Shown: positions 9,036 to 18,786, counted from the first letter of the stretch. The stretch: DNA of 45,570 bases from DASRAP01 sp035277145 (GCA_035277145.1 DATELA010000080.1:1-45570), one strand, 5' to 3'. The notes: generated by a model not told the origin, from the sequence alone. Translations and numbers: made by a program.

Positions 9036-9200
9036 AAGGGAGAAGGAAGAAGGCAGAAGGAAGAAGTCGAAAGTGACAAGTGAAAAGGAGAAGTAAAAAG
9101 TAAGAAGTGCGAGGAGATGGTCTTCCTCGCACTTCTTACTTCTTACTTCTCCTTCTCACTTTCTACTTCTCCCTTCTGCCTTCCTACTTCTTACTTTGCT
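9036..9200. repeat. Very long purine/pyrimidine hairpin between convergent genes
   Basis: The whole spacer between the DUF2723 stop and the S9 peptidase stop is one large imperfect palindrome with arms of roughly 75 bases. The inner arms 9087-9115 and 9124-9152 match at 28 of 29 positions, and the outer parts pair with small gaps. The + strand of the left arm is nearly all purine (units such as GAAGGAAGAAGGCAGAAGG, GAGAAGTAA), the right arm nearly all pyrimidine. Its place between two convergent genes fits a bidirectional terminator role, which is inferred. Confidence 0.85.
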
Positions 9201-12056
9201 CTACTTGTGGTTATTGAAATCCGCGCTGCGTCGTGGCGCATTATCGCCGAGCAGGAACTCAACGAAGTACTCGGCTTGCAACTGCCACGCATACGGCGCC
9301 ATTGGCCCGAATGAGTGCGGCTGGCCAGGATAGATCATCAGGTCAAACCGCTTCTGGTTCTGAATCAACGCATTCACCAGACGAATCGTGCCGCCTGGGT
9401 GCACGTTGTTGTCCATGTCGCCGGTCGACAGCAGCAGCTTGCCTTTGAGGTTCGCTGCGATGTCGATGTTCGTCGGCACGTAGATCCAGAACGAACTATC
9501 AGCACGCGTGGCCGGTGCGCCGTCGGCGCCCGTCGCAGCAGCCTGGCCACCTGCGCCAGCCTGGCCCGCGCGGCCCTGTCCACCGCGGCCGCCACCGCCA
9601 CCACCGCCTCCGCCACCACCGCGACCGCCACGGCCGTTGCCGCCAACCGCGTTCATCGCTGCGGTGATTGCCTGGCCGGCGCTGAACTCACCGCCGGTGC
9701 GGCCCTTGGCGCGAGCTTCGGCCGTGAGGCGAGCCGTGTCCGCAGACGCGACCCACTTCAAGCCATGGTACTGCTCGCTCCAGTTGGAGTTGTACATGTT
9801 GTTGTCGTGATTGCCTGACTCGCTCGCGCCGACCTTGAAGAACTCGTTGAACGGCGGGAGGAGCAGCGCGGCTGCCGTGAGGAAGCCGCCGCCCGAGTGG
9901 CCATAGATGCCCACGCGGTCGATGTCCATGTACTTGTACTTCGCCGCGAGTTGCTCGATGCCGGCTTTCTTATCGGCAAGAGCGTAGTCGCGCATGTTGA
10001 AGTAGCTGAAGTCCTGATACGCAGCGGAACGCGCAGGCGTACCACCGCGGTTACCGATCTGCACGACGATGAAGCCGAGCTGCGCGAGTTGCATCTGCGA
10101 GCCGCCCGTCGAGAATCCGTTACTGACCGATTCCGTTTGCGGACCCGGATACACGTGCGCGATGACCGGATACTTCTTGGTCGTGTCGAGGTCGAACGGA
10201 CGCCAGATGTTGCCGAAGATCGGCGTAACGCCGTCCGCGGCGAGCGTCATGAACGGCTCGACGTGCTTCCAACCGAGTGCGTACAACCGCGACAGGTCCA
10301 TGCGCTCGAGATCCATCACGAGCTTGCCGGTCGCGTCGCGCAACTTCACCGTCGGCACCGAATCCATGCGCGCCGCGTTATCGATGATCCACTTCTTGTT
10401 CGATGACAGCGACGACGTGTGGTGCGCATCGCCTGGATCCAGCAACGTGATCGCCGACGTTGCCATGTCGACGCGATACAGATGCTGGTAGTACAGGTTC
10501 TCGCCCGCTTCGCGACCCTGACCGCGCACATAGATCTGATTGCGGAGCGTGTCGAGCTCGACAACCTGATCCGCGCGCCAATCACCTGATGTCAGCTGAC
10601 GCTTGAGCGTGCCGTCGAATCCATACAGGTAGTAGTGACCCCAGCCGCTCTTCTCTGACCAGAAGATGAAGTCGCTGCCAGGCACGACGCTCGTCTGGTT
10701 GCCGGCTGCCGGCGGTCCACCGCCGCCACCGCCCCGTCCACCGCCGCCGCCACCACCCGCGAACTTCACATAACGGATCTGGTTGTTCTCGAGCGAACCT
10801 GCTTCACCCTTCGTGTCCGACGCGAGCACTTTCACGGTGCCGCTCGGAATATCGAGTTCGATGTATTCAATGTTGCGCTGCAAACGGTCGCGGCGCGTAA
10901 GGCGCAGCTTCGTGCCGTCTTTACCGACGAATGACTGCGTGCTGTACTGTTGATCCTTCCACTTCGTCACTGGCGACTTTTTTGCGACCTTCTCGCCGCG
11001 CGAGTACGTCCAGATCTCAGGTCGCGGCACCGTGTCTTCGGCGGGCATCGCATACGGGTAGCACGAGCGAACCGGGCGCGGCTCCTGCAGCACGTTGACG
11101 AGGCACAGTTCCTTCGAGAAACGGGTGTCGGTACGCGACGTGTAGAACGCCTTCGAGTCGCCCGACCACGTCACCTGAGGACGCGTGTTGCGATTCGCCG
11201 CGGCCTGTCCGCCTCGACCGCCCTGCTGCTGCGTGTTGTCGTTTTCGGTCGAGTCCTGCTGACCGCCGCGACCGCCGCCACCGCCGAAGCCGTAGTTCTG
11301 CACGCCTTCGGTCGTGATCTGGATCGTATCGCCGCCCGTCTTTTCCCAGACGTACAGGTTGTTGTTGCGCGCGAACACGAACGCCGTGCTGTCCGGCGAC
11401 CAGTTGCGCCAATCCGGCGGCGTGCCTGCGCCCGGAGCCGGCGGATCACCGCCGCGCCCACCGCGGCCGCCACCGCCGCCGCGCCCGCCACCGTCACCGC
11501 CGCCACCGAAATCCGTGCCTTCCTCGTCCTTCACCATCGCCGAGTCGGCCGAATTCGCGCCGCGGAAGCGACCCAACTGCGTCAGCGTCTCCGTCGCGAG
11601 CACCCAGTTGTAACGCATGCTGTCGACCTGGAACCGGAGATTCTTGTGGTCCTTGGTCACGTTCACTGAGTTGAACGCGTCGTGCAGCATCTTGGGCTCA
11701 ACGGCCTTCTTGTTCAGCACCGAGAGCTGCGCGGCAAGCTTCACGTGATCGAAGAGTGGCTTCTTCGCCTTGGTGAACGCGTTCACCATGTACCACGTGG
11801 TGCCTTTGGTGTCGCGCCAGCTGTAGAACAGCGTGTCGCTCTCGCCGAACCACTTGGGGGTCACGCTCGAACTGAACGTGGTGCCACGCATGTTCGCGGT
11901 GCTCCACTTGTCCCACGCGGCCCAGTTGGCCTTCGGTGCGTTTGCACTCGGTTCGGGGACTTGCGCGCTTGCCGAGCTGGCCGCGACTGCGACCACGACG
12001 GCACAAGCGGCGCGGACCAACCGCACGATCGTCGCGCGATGCTCCGGGTGAGACAT
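9201..12056 (-). CDS. Secreted S9 family peptidase (DPP IV-like) with Gly/Arg-rich insertions
   Basis: A 951-residue exported serine peptidase. A classic signal peptide ends in ASSASA|QVPEP. A DPP IV-type β-propeller follows, then a C-terminal α/β-hydrolase domain with the triad Ser721 (YGHSGGG), Asp882 (GDMDNNVHPG) and His914 (PGQPHSFGP). Four Gly-rich low-complexity insertions interrupt it, near residues 182-212, 255-285, 432-455 and 805-845. The last is inside the hydrolase domain between Ser and Asp. The ATG at 12056 follows GAGGAA closely. It is divergent from another S9 gene, with 230 bases between them. It likely degrades peptides in the periplasm or outside the cell. Family assignment is firm; exact specificity is unknown. 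Confidence 0.9.
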   Translation of the reverse strand: MSHPEHRATIVRLVRAACAVVVAVAASSASAQVPEPSANAPKANWAAWDKWSTANMRGTTFSSSVTPKWFGESDTLFYSWRDTKGTTWYMVNAFTKAKKPLFDHVKLAAQLSVLNKKAVEPKMLHDAFNSVNVTKDHKNLRFQVDSMRYNWVLATETLTQLGRFRGANSADSAMVKDEEGTDFGGGGDGGGRGGGGGRGGRGGDPPAPGAGTPPDWRNWSPDSTAFVFARNNNLYVWEKTGGDTIQITTEGVQNYGFGGGGGRGGQQDSTENDNTQQQGGRGGQAAANRNTRPQVTWSGDSKAFYTSRTDTRFSKELCLVNVLQEPRPVRSCYPYAMPAEDTVPRPEIWTYSRGEKVAKKSPVTKWKDQQYSTQSFVGKDGTKLRLTRRDRLQRNIEYIELDIPSGTVKVLASDTKGEAGSLENNQIRYVKFAGGGGGGGRGGGGGGPPAAGNQTSVVPGSDFIFWSEKSGWGHYYLYGFDGTLKRQLTSGDWRADQVVELDTLRNQIYVRGQGREAGENLYYQHLYRVDMATSAITLLDPGDAHHTSSLSSNKKWIIDNAARMDSVPTVKLRDATGKLVMDLERMDLSRLYALGWKHVEPFMTLAADGVTPIFGNIWRPFDLDTTKKYPVIAHVYPGPQTESVSNGFSTGGSQMQLAQLGFIVVQIGNRGGTPARSAAYQDFSYFNMRDYALADKKAGIEQLAAKYKYMDIDRVGIYGHSGGGFLTAAALLLPPFNEFFKVGASESGNHDNNMYNSNWSEQYHGLKWVASADTARLTAEARAKGRTGGEFSAGQAITAAMNAVGGNGRGGRGGGGGGGGGGGRGGQGRAGQAGAGGQAAATGADGAPATRADSSFWIYVPTNIDIAANLKGKLLLSTGDMDNNVHPGGTIRLVNALIQNQKRFDLMIYPGQPHSFGPMAPYAWQLQAEYFVEFLLGDNAPRRSADFNNHK

Positions 12057-12286
12057 TTCCTCAGTTCTCCATCGGGGAGGAATGCCGGCCGAGTCGCGTC
12101 GCGGACGCGCGCTCTGCCCAATGGCCGGCGGTGGCGAGGGAAGCGTTGGGCCCCGCGCTGATACAATGCACGTTACGCACGCACTCCGCGAGTCGCTGAA
12201 CGCCCCAGCGCTCTCCCGCGTAGCCCAGCGATCCCCACGGCGCGTTCGACGCCTGCCCTCGCGAAGCCGCTCCCGGAGCCCCGTTC
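12057..12286. promoter_or_regulatory. Divergent promoter region between two S9 peptidase genes
   Basis: The 230-base gap must carry start signals for both flanking genes. A TACAAT hexamer at 12162-12167 (+ strand) resembles a -10 box, but no good -35 lies 16-18 bases upstream of it. GAGGAA precedes the minus-strand start and GGAG precedes the plus-strand start by about 8 bases. No repeat, RNA gene or further coding sequence was seen here. Confidence 0.3.
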
Positions 12287-15235
12287 ATGACCCGTCGCAA
12301 CACCCTTCACAGCCGCCTCTTACGGGGTGCGCTGGCCGTTGCCCTCACTCCTGCATCCCTGCTTCTTGCCCAGCAGGGCGCGCCATCAAGCGGCGCCCGA
12401 GCCGGCGCCGGTAAGCCAATCGCCCTCGAGGATTACCCGAAGTTCCGCCGCATTGGTGCCACTTCGATCTCGGCGGACGGCAAATGGCTGGCGTACACAG
12501 TCACGCCGAACGAAGGGGACGGCAGCCTGTACCTCAGGCAGCTCGACGCCGACCGCGTGGACTCGATCGCACGCGGTTCTGGTCCGGCGTTCTCTGATAA
12601 CGGGCGCTGGCTCGGCTACTTCGTTGACCCGGCCACGGGTGGACGCGGTGGACGAGGGGGCCGCGGCGGTGGTGGAGGCGCGAACGCGCCGGCGGCGCAG
12701 GCGGGGGCGGCCCAAACGCCGGCTCCCGCACGCGCATTTCACCTGCGCGACATGAATTCGGGCCGCGATACCTCGATCCAGGGGGTCGCGAGCTTCAGCT
12801 TCTCGCCTGACGGCGAGTGGCTGATTACGCGCCCGCAGGGCGCGGGCGCGGCGCCGGCCGCTGACGCAGGCGGTGGACGCGGCGGACGCGGTGGCGCCGC
12901 TCCCGCTGGAGGTGCGACCGCTGGCACCGATCTCGTCATGCGCAACCTCACGACGGGCAAACAGCGCTACATCGGCAACGTCGCGCAATCGGCGTTCGAC
13001 GACGCGGGCAAACTTTTCGCGTACACCGTCAACGGCCAGCAGCGGTTCGGCAACGCGGTGTACGTGCTCACGCTGGCAACCGGCGAAGAGCAAATGCTCG
13101 ACGCGGCACCGCTCGACTACGATCTGCTCACGTGGAGCGCCGAAGGCACGAACCTCGCAGTGCTCCGCGGTGACAAGGCGCGCGACAAGCGACAAAAAGA
13201 CAATTCGATTCTCGCGTGGACCGGCGTCGGTACGGCGCAGCAGAAAGCGTTCGCGCTCGATCCCGCGAAAACGACCGCGTTCCCGAAGGGAATGGTGCTG
13301 AGCGAATACGGCGCGCTGCGCTGGAGCCCCGACGGTTCGCGCATTCTCGTCGCAATCAAAGAGCAAGAAGCCGAACGTCCCGCGCCAAACGCGAACGAAC
13401 CACAAGCAAACGTCGACGTGTGGCACTGGAAGGACGCCGATCCGCAGTCAGTGCAGATCGTGCGACTCAATCAGGATTTGCGCTCGACGTTCTCCGCTGT
13501 GTACGACCTCGCGGCGAACAGCGTGTCGCAATTCGCTGACAGCGGCATGCGGCAAGTCACCGTCACCGACGATTTGCGCTGGGGCGTTGGCCGCTTCGAC
13601 AAGCCGTATCGCGGACAGGTCGCGTGGGGCGGCAGTTACGGCGATTACTACAAAGTGAATCTCGCGTCGGGCGAGCGTACGCTCATCGAGCCCAAACTTT
13701 CGCGCACGATGGGCTTCTCACCCGACGACAAGTATTTCCTGTATTTGAAAGCCGGTCATGTGTTCTCGTACGACATGGCGACCGGTAAGAAAACACAGAT
13801 CGACGGCACAAAGAGTTTCATCGATGCCACCGACGATCACGATTACGAAATTCCGGTATACGGTGTGGCCGGATGGAGCGCCGACAACAAGTCCGTGTTG
13901 CTCTACGATCGCTATGACGTGTGGCAGGTTCCGCTCGCGGGCGGACCGCTCGTGAATCTCACGAAGGGCGAAGGCGCCAAGCAGGAAGTGCGTTTCCGCA
14001 TCGCGAACCTCGGCGCCGGTGGTGGCGGACGCGGTGGACGCGGTGGTGGTCGCGGCGGCGGTGGCGGACAAGAAGCGGTCGACCTCACCAAACCGCTCAC
14101 ACTTTCCGCGTACGGCGACTTCAACAAGAAATCCGGTTACTTCACGCTCGAGCCTGGCAAATCGCCGGCACCGATGATCTGGGAAGACCGCGCCGTCGGC
14201 AGTCCGACGGTCGCGCGCACGGCGGATCGCATGGTGTTCACGCAATCCACGTTCACGCAGTATCCCGATTTGTGGATGAGTGACAAGAAGTTCGCGACAC
14301 CGCGCAAAATCACCGACGCGTATCCTGAGATCAAAGAATTTGCATGGAGCTCGGGCACCAAGCTCATCGATTACAAGAACCGGTTCGGACAAAAGTTGCA
14401 GGCGACGCTCACGCTGCCCGCGAATTACGAACCCGGCAAGAAGTATCCGATGCTCGTGTACTTCTACGAGCTGATGTCCAACACGCACAACAATTTTTCG
14501 CTGCCCACGTACGACGACCGTCCGCACATCTCGACGTACGCGAGCAACGGCTACATGGTGCTGCGCCCCGACGTCGTGTACGAAATCGGCAAGCCGGGTA
14601 CATCAGCGCTCGATTGCGTCACTGCCGCGGTGAAAGAAGCCATTCGACTTGGGTACGCCGATCCAAAACGCATTGGTTTGCAAGGACACAGCTGGGGCGG
14701 CTATCAGTCGTCGTTCATCGTCACGCAAACGGATTTGTTTGCGGCGGTTGTGACCGGCGCACCACCGACGGATCTCACGAGTTTCTACGGCACGCTCTAC
14801 CGCTCGACGGGAACGATTCAGCAAGGCATCACGGAAGTCGGCCAGGTGCGCATGGGTGACGGCGCGACGCCGTGGTCCGAGCACGTGCTGTACGAAAGTC
14901 AGTCGCCGGTGCATAACGCGCCGAACATCAAGACGCCGTTCATGATTCTGCACGGCACCGCTGACGGCGCAGTCGATTGGGGCCAGGGCCTCGAGTTTTA
15001 CTCCGCTGCCCGACGGCTGGGCAAACAAGTCATCCTTCTATCGTATCCCGACGAACCGCACCATCTTGGTCGGCGCGAGAATCAGAAGGATTTCCAGATT
15101 CGCATGAAGCAGTTCTTCGATCACTATTTGAAGGACACGCCGGCACCGCAGTGGATGACCGACGGCGTGCCGCAGGTGCGCAAAGGTCTCGATCCGACGA
15201 TCATTGCGCCGACCACCCCGATCAGGCAAAACTGA
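12287..15235 (+). CDS. Secreted S9 family peptidase (prolyl oligopeptidase-like) with Gly/Arg-rich insertions
   Basis: A 982-residue exported peptidase. The N-terminus has RR and a hydrophobic stretch ending near LLLAQQGA, a likely signal peptide. PD40/β-propeller repeats follow (SISADGKWLAYTV, SFSPDGEWLI, RWSPDGSRIL), then an α/β-hydrolase domain with Ser802 (GLQGHSWGGYQ), Asp893 (HGTADGAVDW) and His925 (PDEPHHLG). Three Gly/Arg-rich insertions lie near residues 118-142, 192-213 and 575-598, all in the propeller half. GGAG lies about 8 bases before the ATG. It is followed after 67 bases by the tricorn-like gene in the same direction, so the two may be co-expressed. Peptide scavenging outside the cytoplasm is the inferred role. 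Confidence 0.9.
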   Translation: MTRRNTLHSRLLRGALAVALTPASLLLAQQGAPSSGARAGAGKPIALEDYPKFRRIGATSISADGKWLAYTVTPNEGDGSLYLRQLDADRVDSIARGSGPAFSDNGRWLGYFVDPATGGRGGRGGRGGGGGANAPAAQAGAAQTPAPARAFHLRDMNSGRDTSIQGVASFSFSPDGEWLITRPQGAGAAPAADAGGGRGGRGGAAPAGGATAGTDLVMRNLTTGKQRYIGNVAQSAFDDAGKLFAYTVNGQQRFGNAVYVLTLATGEEQMLDAAPLDYDLLTWSAEGTNLAVLRGDKARDKRQKDNSILAWTGVGTAQQKAFALDPAKTTAFPKGMVLSEYGALRWSPDGSRILVAIKEQEAERPAPNANEPQANVDVWHWKDADPQSVQIVRLNQDLRSTFSAVYDLAANSVSQFADSGMRQVTVTDDLRWGVGRFDKPYRGQVAWGGSYGDYYKVNLASGERTLIEPKLSRTMGFSPDDKYFLYLKAGHVFSYDMATGKKTQIDGTKSFIDATDDHDYEIPVYGVAGWSADNKSVLLYDRYDVWQVPLAGGPLVNLTKGEGAKQEVRFRIANLGAGGGGRGGRGGGRGGGGGQEAVDLTKPLTLSAYGDFNKKSGYFTLEPGKSPAPMIWEDRAVGSPTVARTADRMVFTQSTFTQYPDLWMSDKKFATPRKITDAYPEIKEFAWSSGTKLIDYKNRFGQKLQATLTLPANYEPGKKYPMLVYFYELMSNTHNNFSLPTYDDRPHISTYASNGYMVLRPDVVYEIGKPGTSALDCVTAAVKEAIRLGYADPKRIGLQGHSWGGYQSSFIVTQTDLFAAVVTGAPPTDLTSFYGTLYRSTGTIQQGITEVGQVRMGDGATPWSEHVLYESQSPVHNAPNIKTPFMILHGTADGAVDWGQGLEFYSAARRLGKQVILLSYPDEPHHLGRRENQKDFQIRMKQFFDHYLKDTPAPQWMTDGVPQVRKGLDPTIIAPTTPIRQN

Positions 15236-15236
15236 G

Positions 15237-15268
15237 CTTCTCGTCTTCTCGTCTTCTCGTCTTCTCGT
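15237..15268. repeat. Four perfect tandem copies of CTTCTCGT
   Basis: Directly after the S9 peptidase stop codon the octamer CTTCTCGT is repeated four times without error, followed by more pyrimidines up to 15292. The same unit, with its complement (ACGAGAAG), builds the hairpin near 43764-43826. No complementary arm is found in this spacer. Confidence 0.9.
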
Positions 15269-15302
15269 CGCTGTCCTTTCCCCCACCCGGACCAACCGTC
15301 CA

Positions 15303-18300
15303 ATGATGAAGCGCTCTGTGTTTACCCTGCTCTTCGCCGTCGCGCTGATTGCGTCGCCGGCAATGGCGCAAGCGCCCGCGGGCGACACCAAGTTCCTCCG
15401 CTATCCAGCGGTGTCGAACGACGGCACCATCGCGTTCACGTATCGCGATGACATCTGGGTCGCAAACCCGGATGGATCGAATCCGCGTCGCGTAACCGCG
15501 CACATCGCGCGCGATTTCCAGCCGCGCTTCTCGCCCGACGGACGCTCCATCGCGTTCACGAGCGATCGCAACGGCAACAACGACGTCTTCATTGTTCCGG
15601 TCACCGGTGGTGAGCCGCAACAGATCACGTGGATGACCGGCAACGACGAAGCGGTGTCGTGGACGCCGGACGGAAAGGAAATCGTGATCTCGACGAGCCG
15701 CGGCGCGATGCAGTGGGGTTCGCCGCTCTACAAAGTCGCGCTCGACGGAACCGTGCCGCGTTCGCTCGGCATGGACATGGGACGCACGGGCATGATCAAA
15801 CAGGACGCGTCGCTCGTCGCGTTCAACCGTTCGCTGCCATCGTACTGGCGCAAGGGATATCGCGGCAACGCGAACGGCGACATCGCGCTCATGGACCTCA
15901 AGACGGGCCAGATTCGCGAAGTCACCGACACGAACATGAAGTCGCACCGCGCGAACGTGCACGATGTGCACCCGATGTGGGGCGCCGACGGCAAGATCTA
16001 TTTCTCGTCCGAGCGCAACGGGTTCTTCAACATCTGGCGCATGAACGCGGATGGATCGCAGCAGCAGCAAGTAACGCAGCACCGCGAAGACGGCGTGCAG
16101 TTTCCGTCGATCTCGCCCGACGGCAAGCGACTGATTTACGAGAACGAGTTCGTGCTGTGGACGCTCGACGTTCCGAGCGGTCAGCCGCGCCAGGTGCACA
16201 TCCGCATCAGCACCGACGAAAAAGAAGGCGATCTGTTCGTACTGACGGCAACGAATCGCGCCGACAGTTTCTCGCCGTCACCCGAAGGCGATTACGTCGC
16301 CGTCGAAGCGCATGGTGAAATTTTCATCGTCCCCGCGACGCAAGGCGTTGGTGAACAACGCCGTGTGACGAATTCGGCGTGGCGCGACAAAACACCGTCG
16401 TGGTCGCCGAACGGCAAGTACATCGCGTACGTGTCCGACCAGTCGCGCGAAGAAGAGATCTGGGTGTACGACGTCGCCGCCGGTACGTCCAAGAAAATGA
16501 GCACGTCCGAATCGGAAAAGACCGGACTCGTGTGGTCGCCGAACGGCAATAGCCTGATCTATCAGGGCAACAACCGCCTCTACGAAGTCGACGTGACCGC
16601 GGCGCAACCGCGTCCGCGCGAAATCGCTTTCAACCAGGCCGGCGGATTCAACGGCGTACAGTACACGCCCGATGCAAAGGGACTCATCTACACGCGCAGC
16701 AACGATGAACAAGTCGCCGAAGTCTTCCTCTACGACTTCACGACAAAGAAGGAAATCAACGTGACCCATTCGCCAATTCCATCGGCGACGCCGGAAGGCG
16801 GCGGTGGTGGCGGCGGACGTGGCGGCGGCGTTGGCAACGGCTTGCTCACGCCCGACGGCGTGAACGTCGTGTTCACATCGAGCCGCACGGGTGTCAATCA
16901 GCTCTACGTTGTGTCGCTCACGAAACTCACCGAAGACGTGAACGATCCCGTCGTGCGTGAACGCAAAGCGCGCGAAGCCGGCGCGGGTGGTGGTGGTCGC
17001 GGTGGTCGCGGTGGTGGCGGCGGCGGTGCTTCACCGACCGCGGATCAAACGGTTCCGCCGCTCACGATCCGCGTTGACGAAGCAGGAATCGAACGTCGTG
17101 CGCAGATGATCACGACGGGCACCGCTGGTGTCGGCACGGTGTTTCTGTCAGCGGATGGACGCACGATTTACTACACAGTTGGTGGCGGCGGCGCGCCCGG
17201 TGGCGGTGGTGGACGCGGTCGTGGTGGTGCTGCTCCCGCAGCGGCTCCTGCTGGTGATGGCGCAGGGCTTATGGCGGTGAACATCGATGGCTCAAACAGC
17301 CGGCGCATCGCGACCGGCGCCTTCAACGGTCTCCGATACACACCGGACCGCCGTTACATCTTCTTCAACCAGCCGGCTGCCGGTGGTGCCGCAGGCGGCG
17401 GACGCGGCGGCCGGGGCGGTGGTGGTGGAGGCAGCGACATCGGCACGAACGAGATCGGGCGCATTGCGCTCGCGTCCCCGCAGCGCGTCGACGACGTCAA
17501 CTTCTCGTTCTCGGTGCGCGTGAATCGGCGCGAAGAGTGGCACCAGGTGCTGCTCGAATCGTGGCGTGTGATGAAGTACCGCTTCTACGATCCGAACATG
17601 CACGGCAAGAACTGGAACGCGCAGCTCGCGAAATACGAACCGTTGCTCGAGCACGCCGGTACGAACGAAGACGTGGAAGACATCGCCAATGAAATGATTG
17701 GTGAGCTCAACGCGTCGCACACCGGTGTGAGTTTGCCGAGCACGCGCTCCATGCCGAGCGTTGCACAAACGCGGTTCCTGGGCTTCGAGATCGAAGAAGG
17801 TCCGGGTGGCAAGTACCGCATCTCGCACATCTATAGAGATGGACCGGCCGACAAGGAATGGCTTGACCTCGCGAAGGGCGACTACGTCCAGTCAATCGAC
17901 GGCGTCGACATCAAGAACGGCGACAACTACTGGAAGATCCTCACGCAGACCGAGCACACGTACATCCCCGTGAAGGTCTCGAAGACCGCGACGGGCGAGA
18001 ACGCGCGCACGGTGCGTATTGCCAGCGTGACGTCGTTGCAGACGATCAAGTACGACGAGTGGGTGAACAACAATCGCGATGAAGTCGAGAAAGCGACGAA
18101 CGGTGAAGTCGCGTACGTGCACATTCAGGCGATGAATCAGCCGTCGCTCGACAAGTTCATTCGCGAGATCGATCGCTTCTGGAACAGAAAGGGCATCATC
18201 ATCGACATTCGCTTCAACGGCGGCGGCAACATCGACCAGGAATTGATCGACATCCTGGAGCGTCGTCCGTACGAGTACTGGAACAACCGCAACGGCTCAC

Positions 18301-18707
18301 CGATCTGGGGCCGTCGTCCGCGTCAGCTCATCGCCGGTCCGAAGGTGATGATGACCAACGCGCGCTCAGGCTCGGACAGCGAAGTCACACCGCAGGGCTT
18401 CAAGGATCTCGGACTCGGTCGCGTCGTTGGTAATCCGACGGCCGCTGCAGTGATCGCAACGGGCAGCTTCAACCTGTTGCAGCAAGGCGGAACGATTCGT
18501 ACGCCTGGCTCGAAGGTCATGCGTTACGATGCGGACAAGCCCAACAACTACGGCGACAACCTGGAGAACTTCGGTGTCGAGCCGGACGTGTGGGTGAAGA
18601 ACGGTCCGATGGACAACCTTGCGAAGAACGACAAGGAGTTGAAAGAGGCGATCGCCGAAGTGCAGCGCATGCGTAATGCGGCGAAGCCAAAGGTTACTTC
18701 GAACTAG
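15303..18707 (+). CDS. Secreted tricorn-type S41 protease with PDZ domain and Gly-rich insertions
   Basis: A 1134-residue homologue of the archaeal tricorn protease. The ATG at 15303 gives a clean signal peptide (MMKRSVFTLLFAVALIASPAMAQ); the frame is open upstream but without a better start. Order of parts: two β-propeller regions with PD40-type repeats (residues about 30-720), a helical C1-like domain (about 760-820), a PDZ domain (about 830-920) and a C-terminal S41 core. Likely catalytic residues are His806 (NASHTGV), Ser1024 (ARSGSDSE) and a Glu near 1088 (LENFGVEPD). The His-Ser spacing, 218, matches tricorn's 219. Four Gly-rich insertions sit near residues 496-514, 559-579, 627-651 and 691-713. 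It probably degrades peptides released by other secreted proteases. Confidence 0.9.
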   Translation: MMKRSVFTLLFAVALIASPAMAQAPAGDTKFLRYPAVSNDGTIAFTYRDDIWVANPDGSNPRRVTAHIARDFQPRFSPDGRSIAFTSDRNGNNDVFIVPVTGGEPQQITWMTGNDEAVSWTPDGKEIVISTSRGAMQWGSPLYKVALDGTVPRSLGMDMGRTGMIKQDASLVAFNRSLPSYWRKGYRGNANGDIALMDLKTGQIREVTDTNMKSHRANVHDVHPMWGADGKIYFSSERNGFFNIWRMNADGSQQQQVTQHREDGVQFPSISPDGKRLIYENEFVLWTLDVPSGQPRQVHIRISTDEKEGDLFVLTATNRADSFSPSPEGDYVAVEAHGEIFIVPATQGVGEQRRVTNSAWRDKTPSWSPNGKYIAYVSDQSREEEIWVYDVAAGTSKKMSTSESEKTGLVWSPNGNSLIYQGNNRLYEVDVTAAQPRPREIAFNQAGGFNGVQYTPDAKGLIYTRSNDEQVAEVFLYDFTTKKEINVTHSPIPSATPEGGGGGGGRGGGVGNGLLTPDGVNVVFTSSRTGVNQLYVVSLTKLTEDVNDPVVRERKAREAGAGGGGRGGRGGGGGGASPTADQTVPPLTIRVDEAGIERRAQMITTGTAGVGTVFLSADGRTIYYTVGGGGAPGGGGGRGRGGAAPAAAPAGDGAGLMAVNIDGSNSRRIATGAFNGLRYTPDRRYIFFNQPAAGGAAGGGRGGRGGGGGGSDIGTNEIGRIALASPQRVDDVNFSFSVRVNRREEWHQVLLESWRVMKYRFYDPNMHGKNWNAQLAKYEPLLEHAGTNEDVEDIANEMIGELNASHTGVSLPSTRSMPSVAQTRFLGFEIEEGPGGKYRISHIYRDGPADKEWLDLAKGDYVQSIDGVDIKNGDNYWKILTQTEHTYIPVKVSKTATGENARTVRIASVTSLQTIKYDEWVNNNRDEVEKATNGEVAYVHIQAMNQPSLDKFIREIDRFWNRKGIIIDIRFNGGGNIDQELIDILERRPYEYWNNRNGSPIWGRRPRQLIAGPKVMMTNARSGSDSEVTPQGFKDLGLGRVVGNPTAAAVIATGSFNLLQQGGTIRTPGSKVMRYDADKPNNYGDNLENFGVEPDVWVKNGPMDNLAKNDKELKEAIAEVQRMRNAAKPKVTSN

Positions 18708-18732
18708 TTCCTGGGTAGTTTGCGCTCCTTGC

Positions 18733-18786
18733 GTAGGGTCTAGGCGGTAGGCGGTAGTTCACTACAGCCTACCGCCTAGCCCCTAC
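18733..18786. repeat. Hairpin with 26-base arms just upstream of tRNA-Ser
   Basis: The arms 18733-18758 and 18761-18786 pair at 24 of 26 positions around a 2-base loop. The unit TAGGCGGTAG recurs in the hairpin after the second tRNA-Ser (21305-21465). It ends only three bases before the tRNA gene and follows the tricorn gene stop by 25 bases, so it may terminate that mRNA or mark a processing site. Confidence 0.85.

Noticed and set aside
9201..12056. Gly/Arg-rich blocks as RNA-binding RGG boxes
   Set aside because: The proteins are exported peptidases, so an RNA-binding role is not supported by anything else; the blocks are reported as low-complexity insertions only.
12386..13426. 346-codon minus-strand frame inside the S9 peptidase gene
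   Set aside because: It mirrors the Gly/Arg-rich coding strand and shows no family motif.
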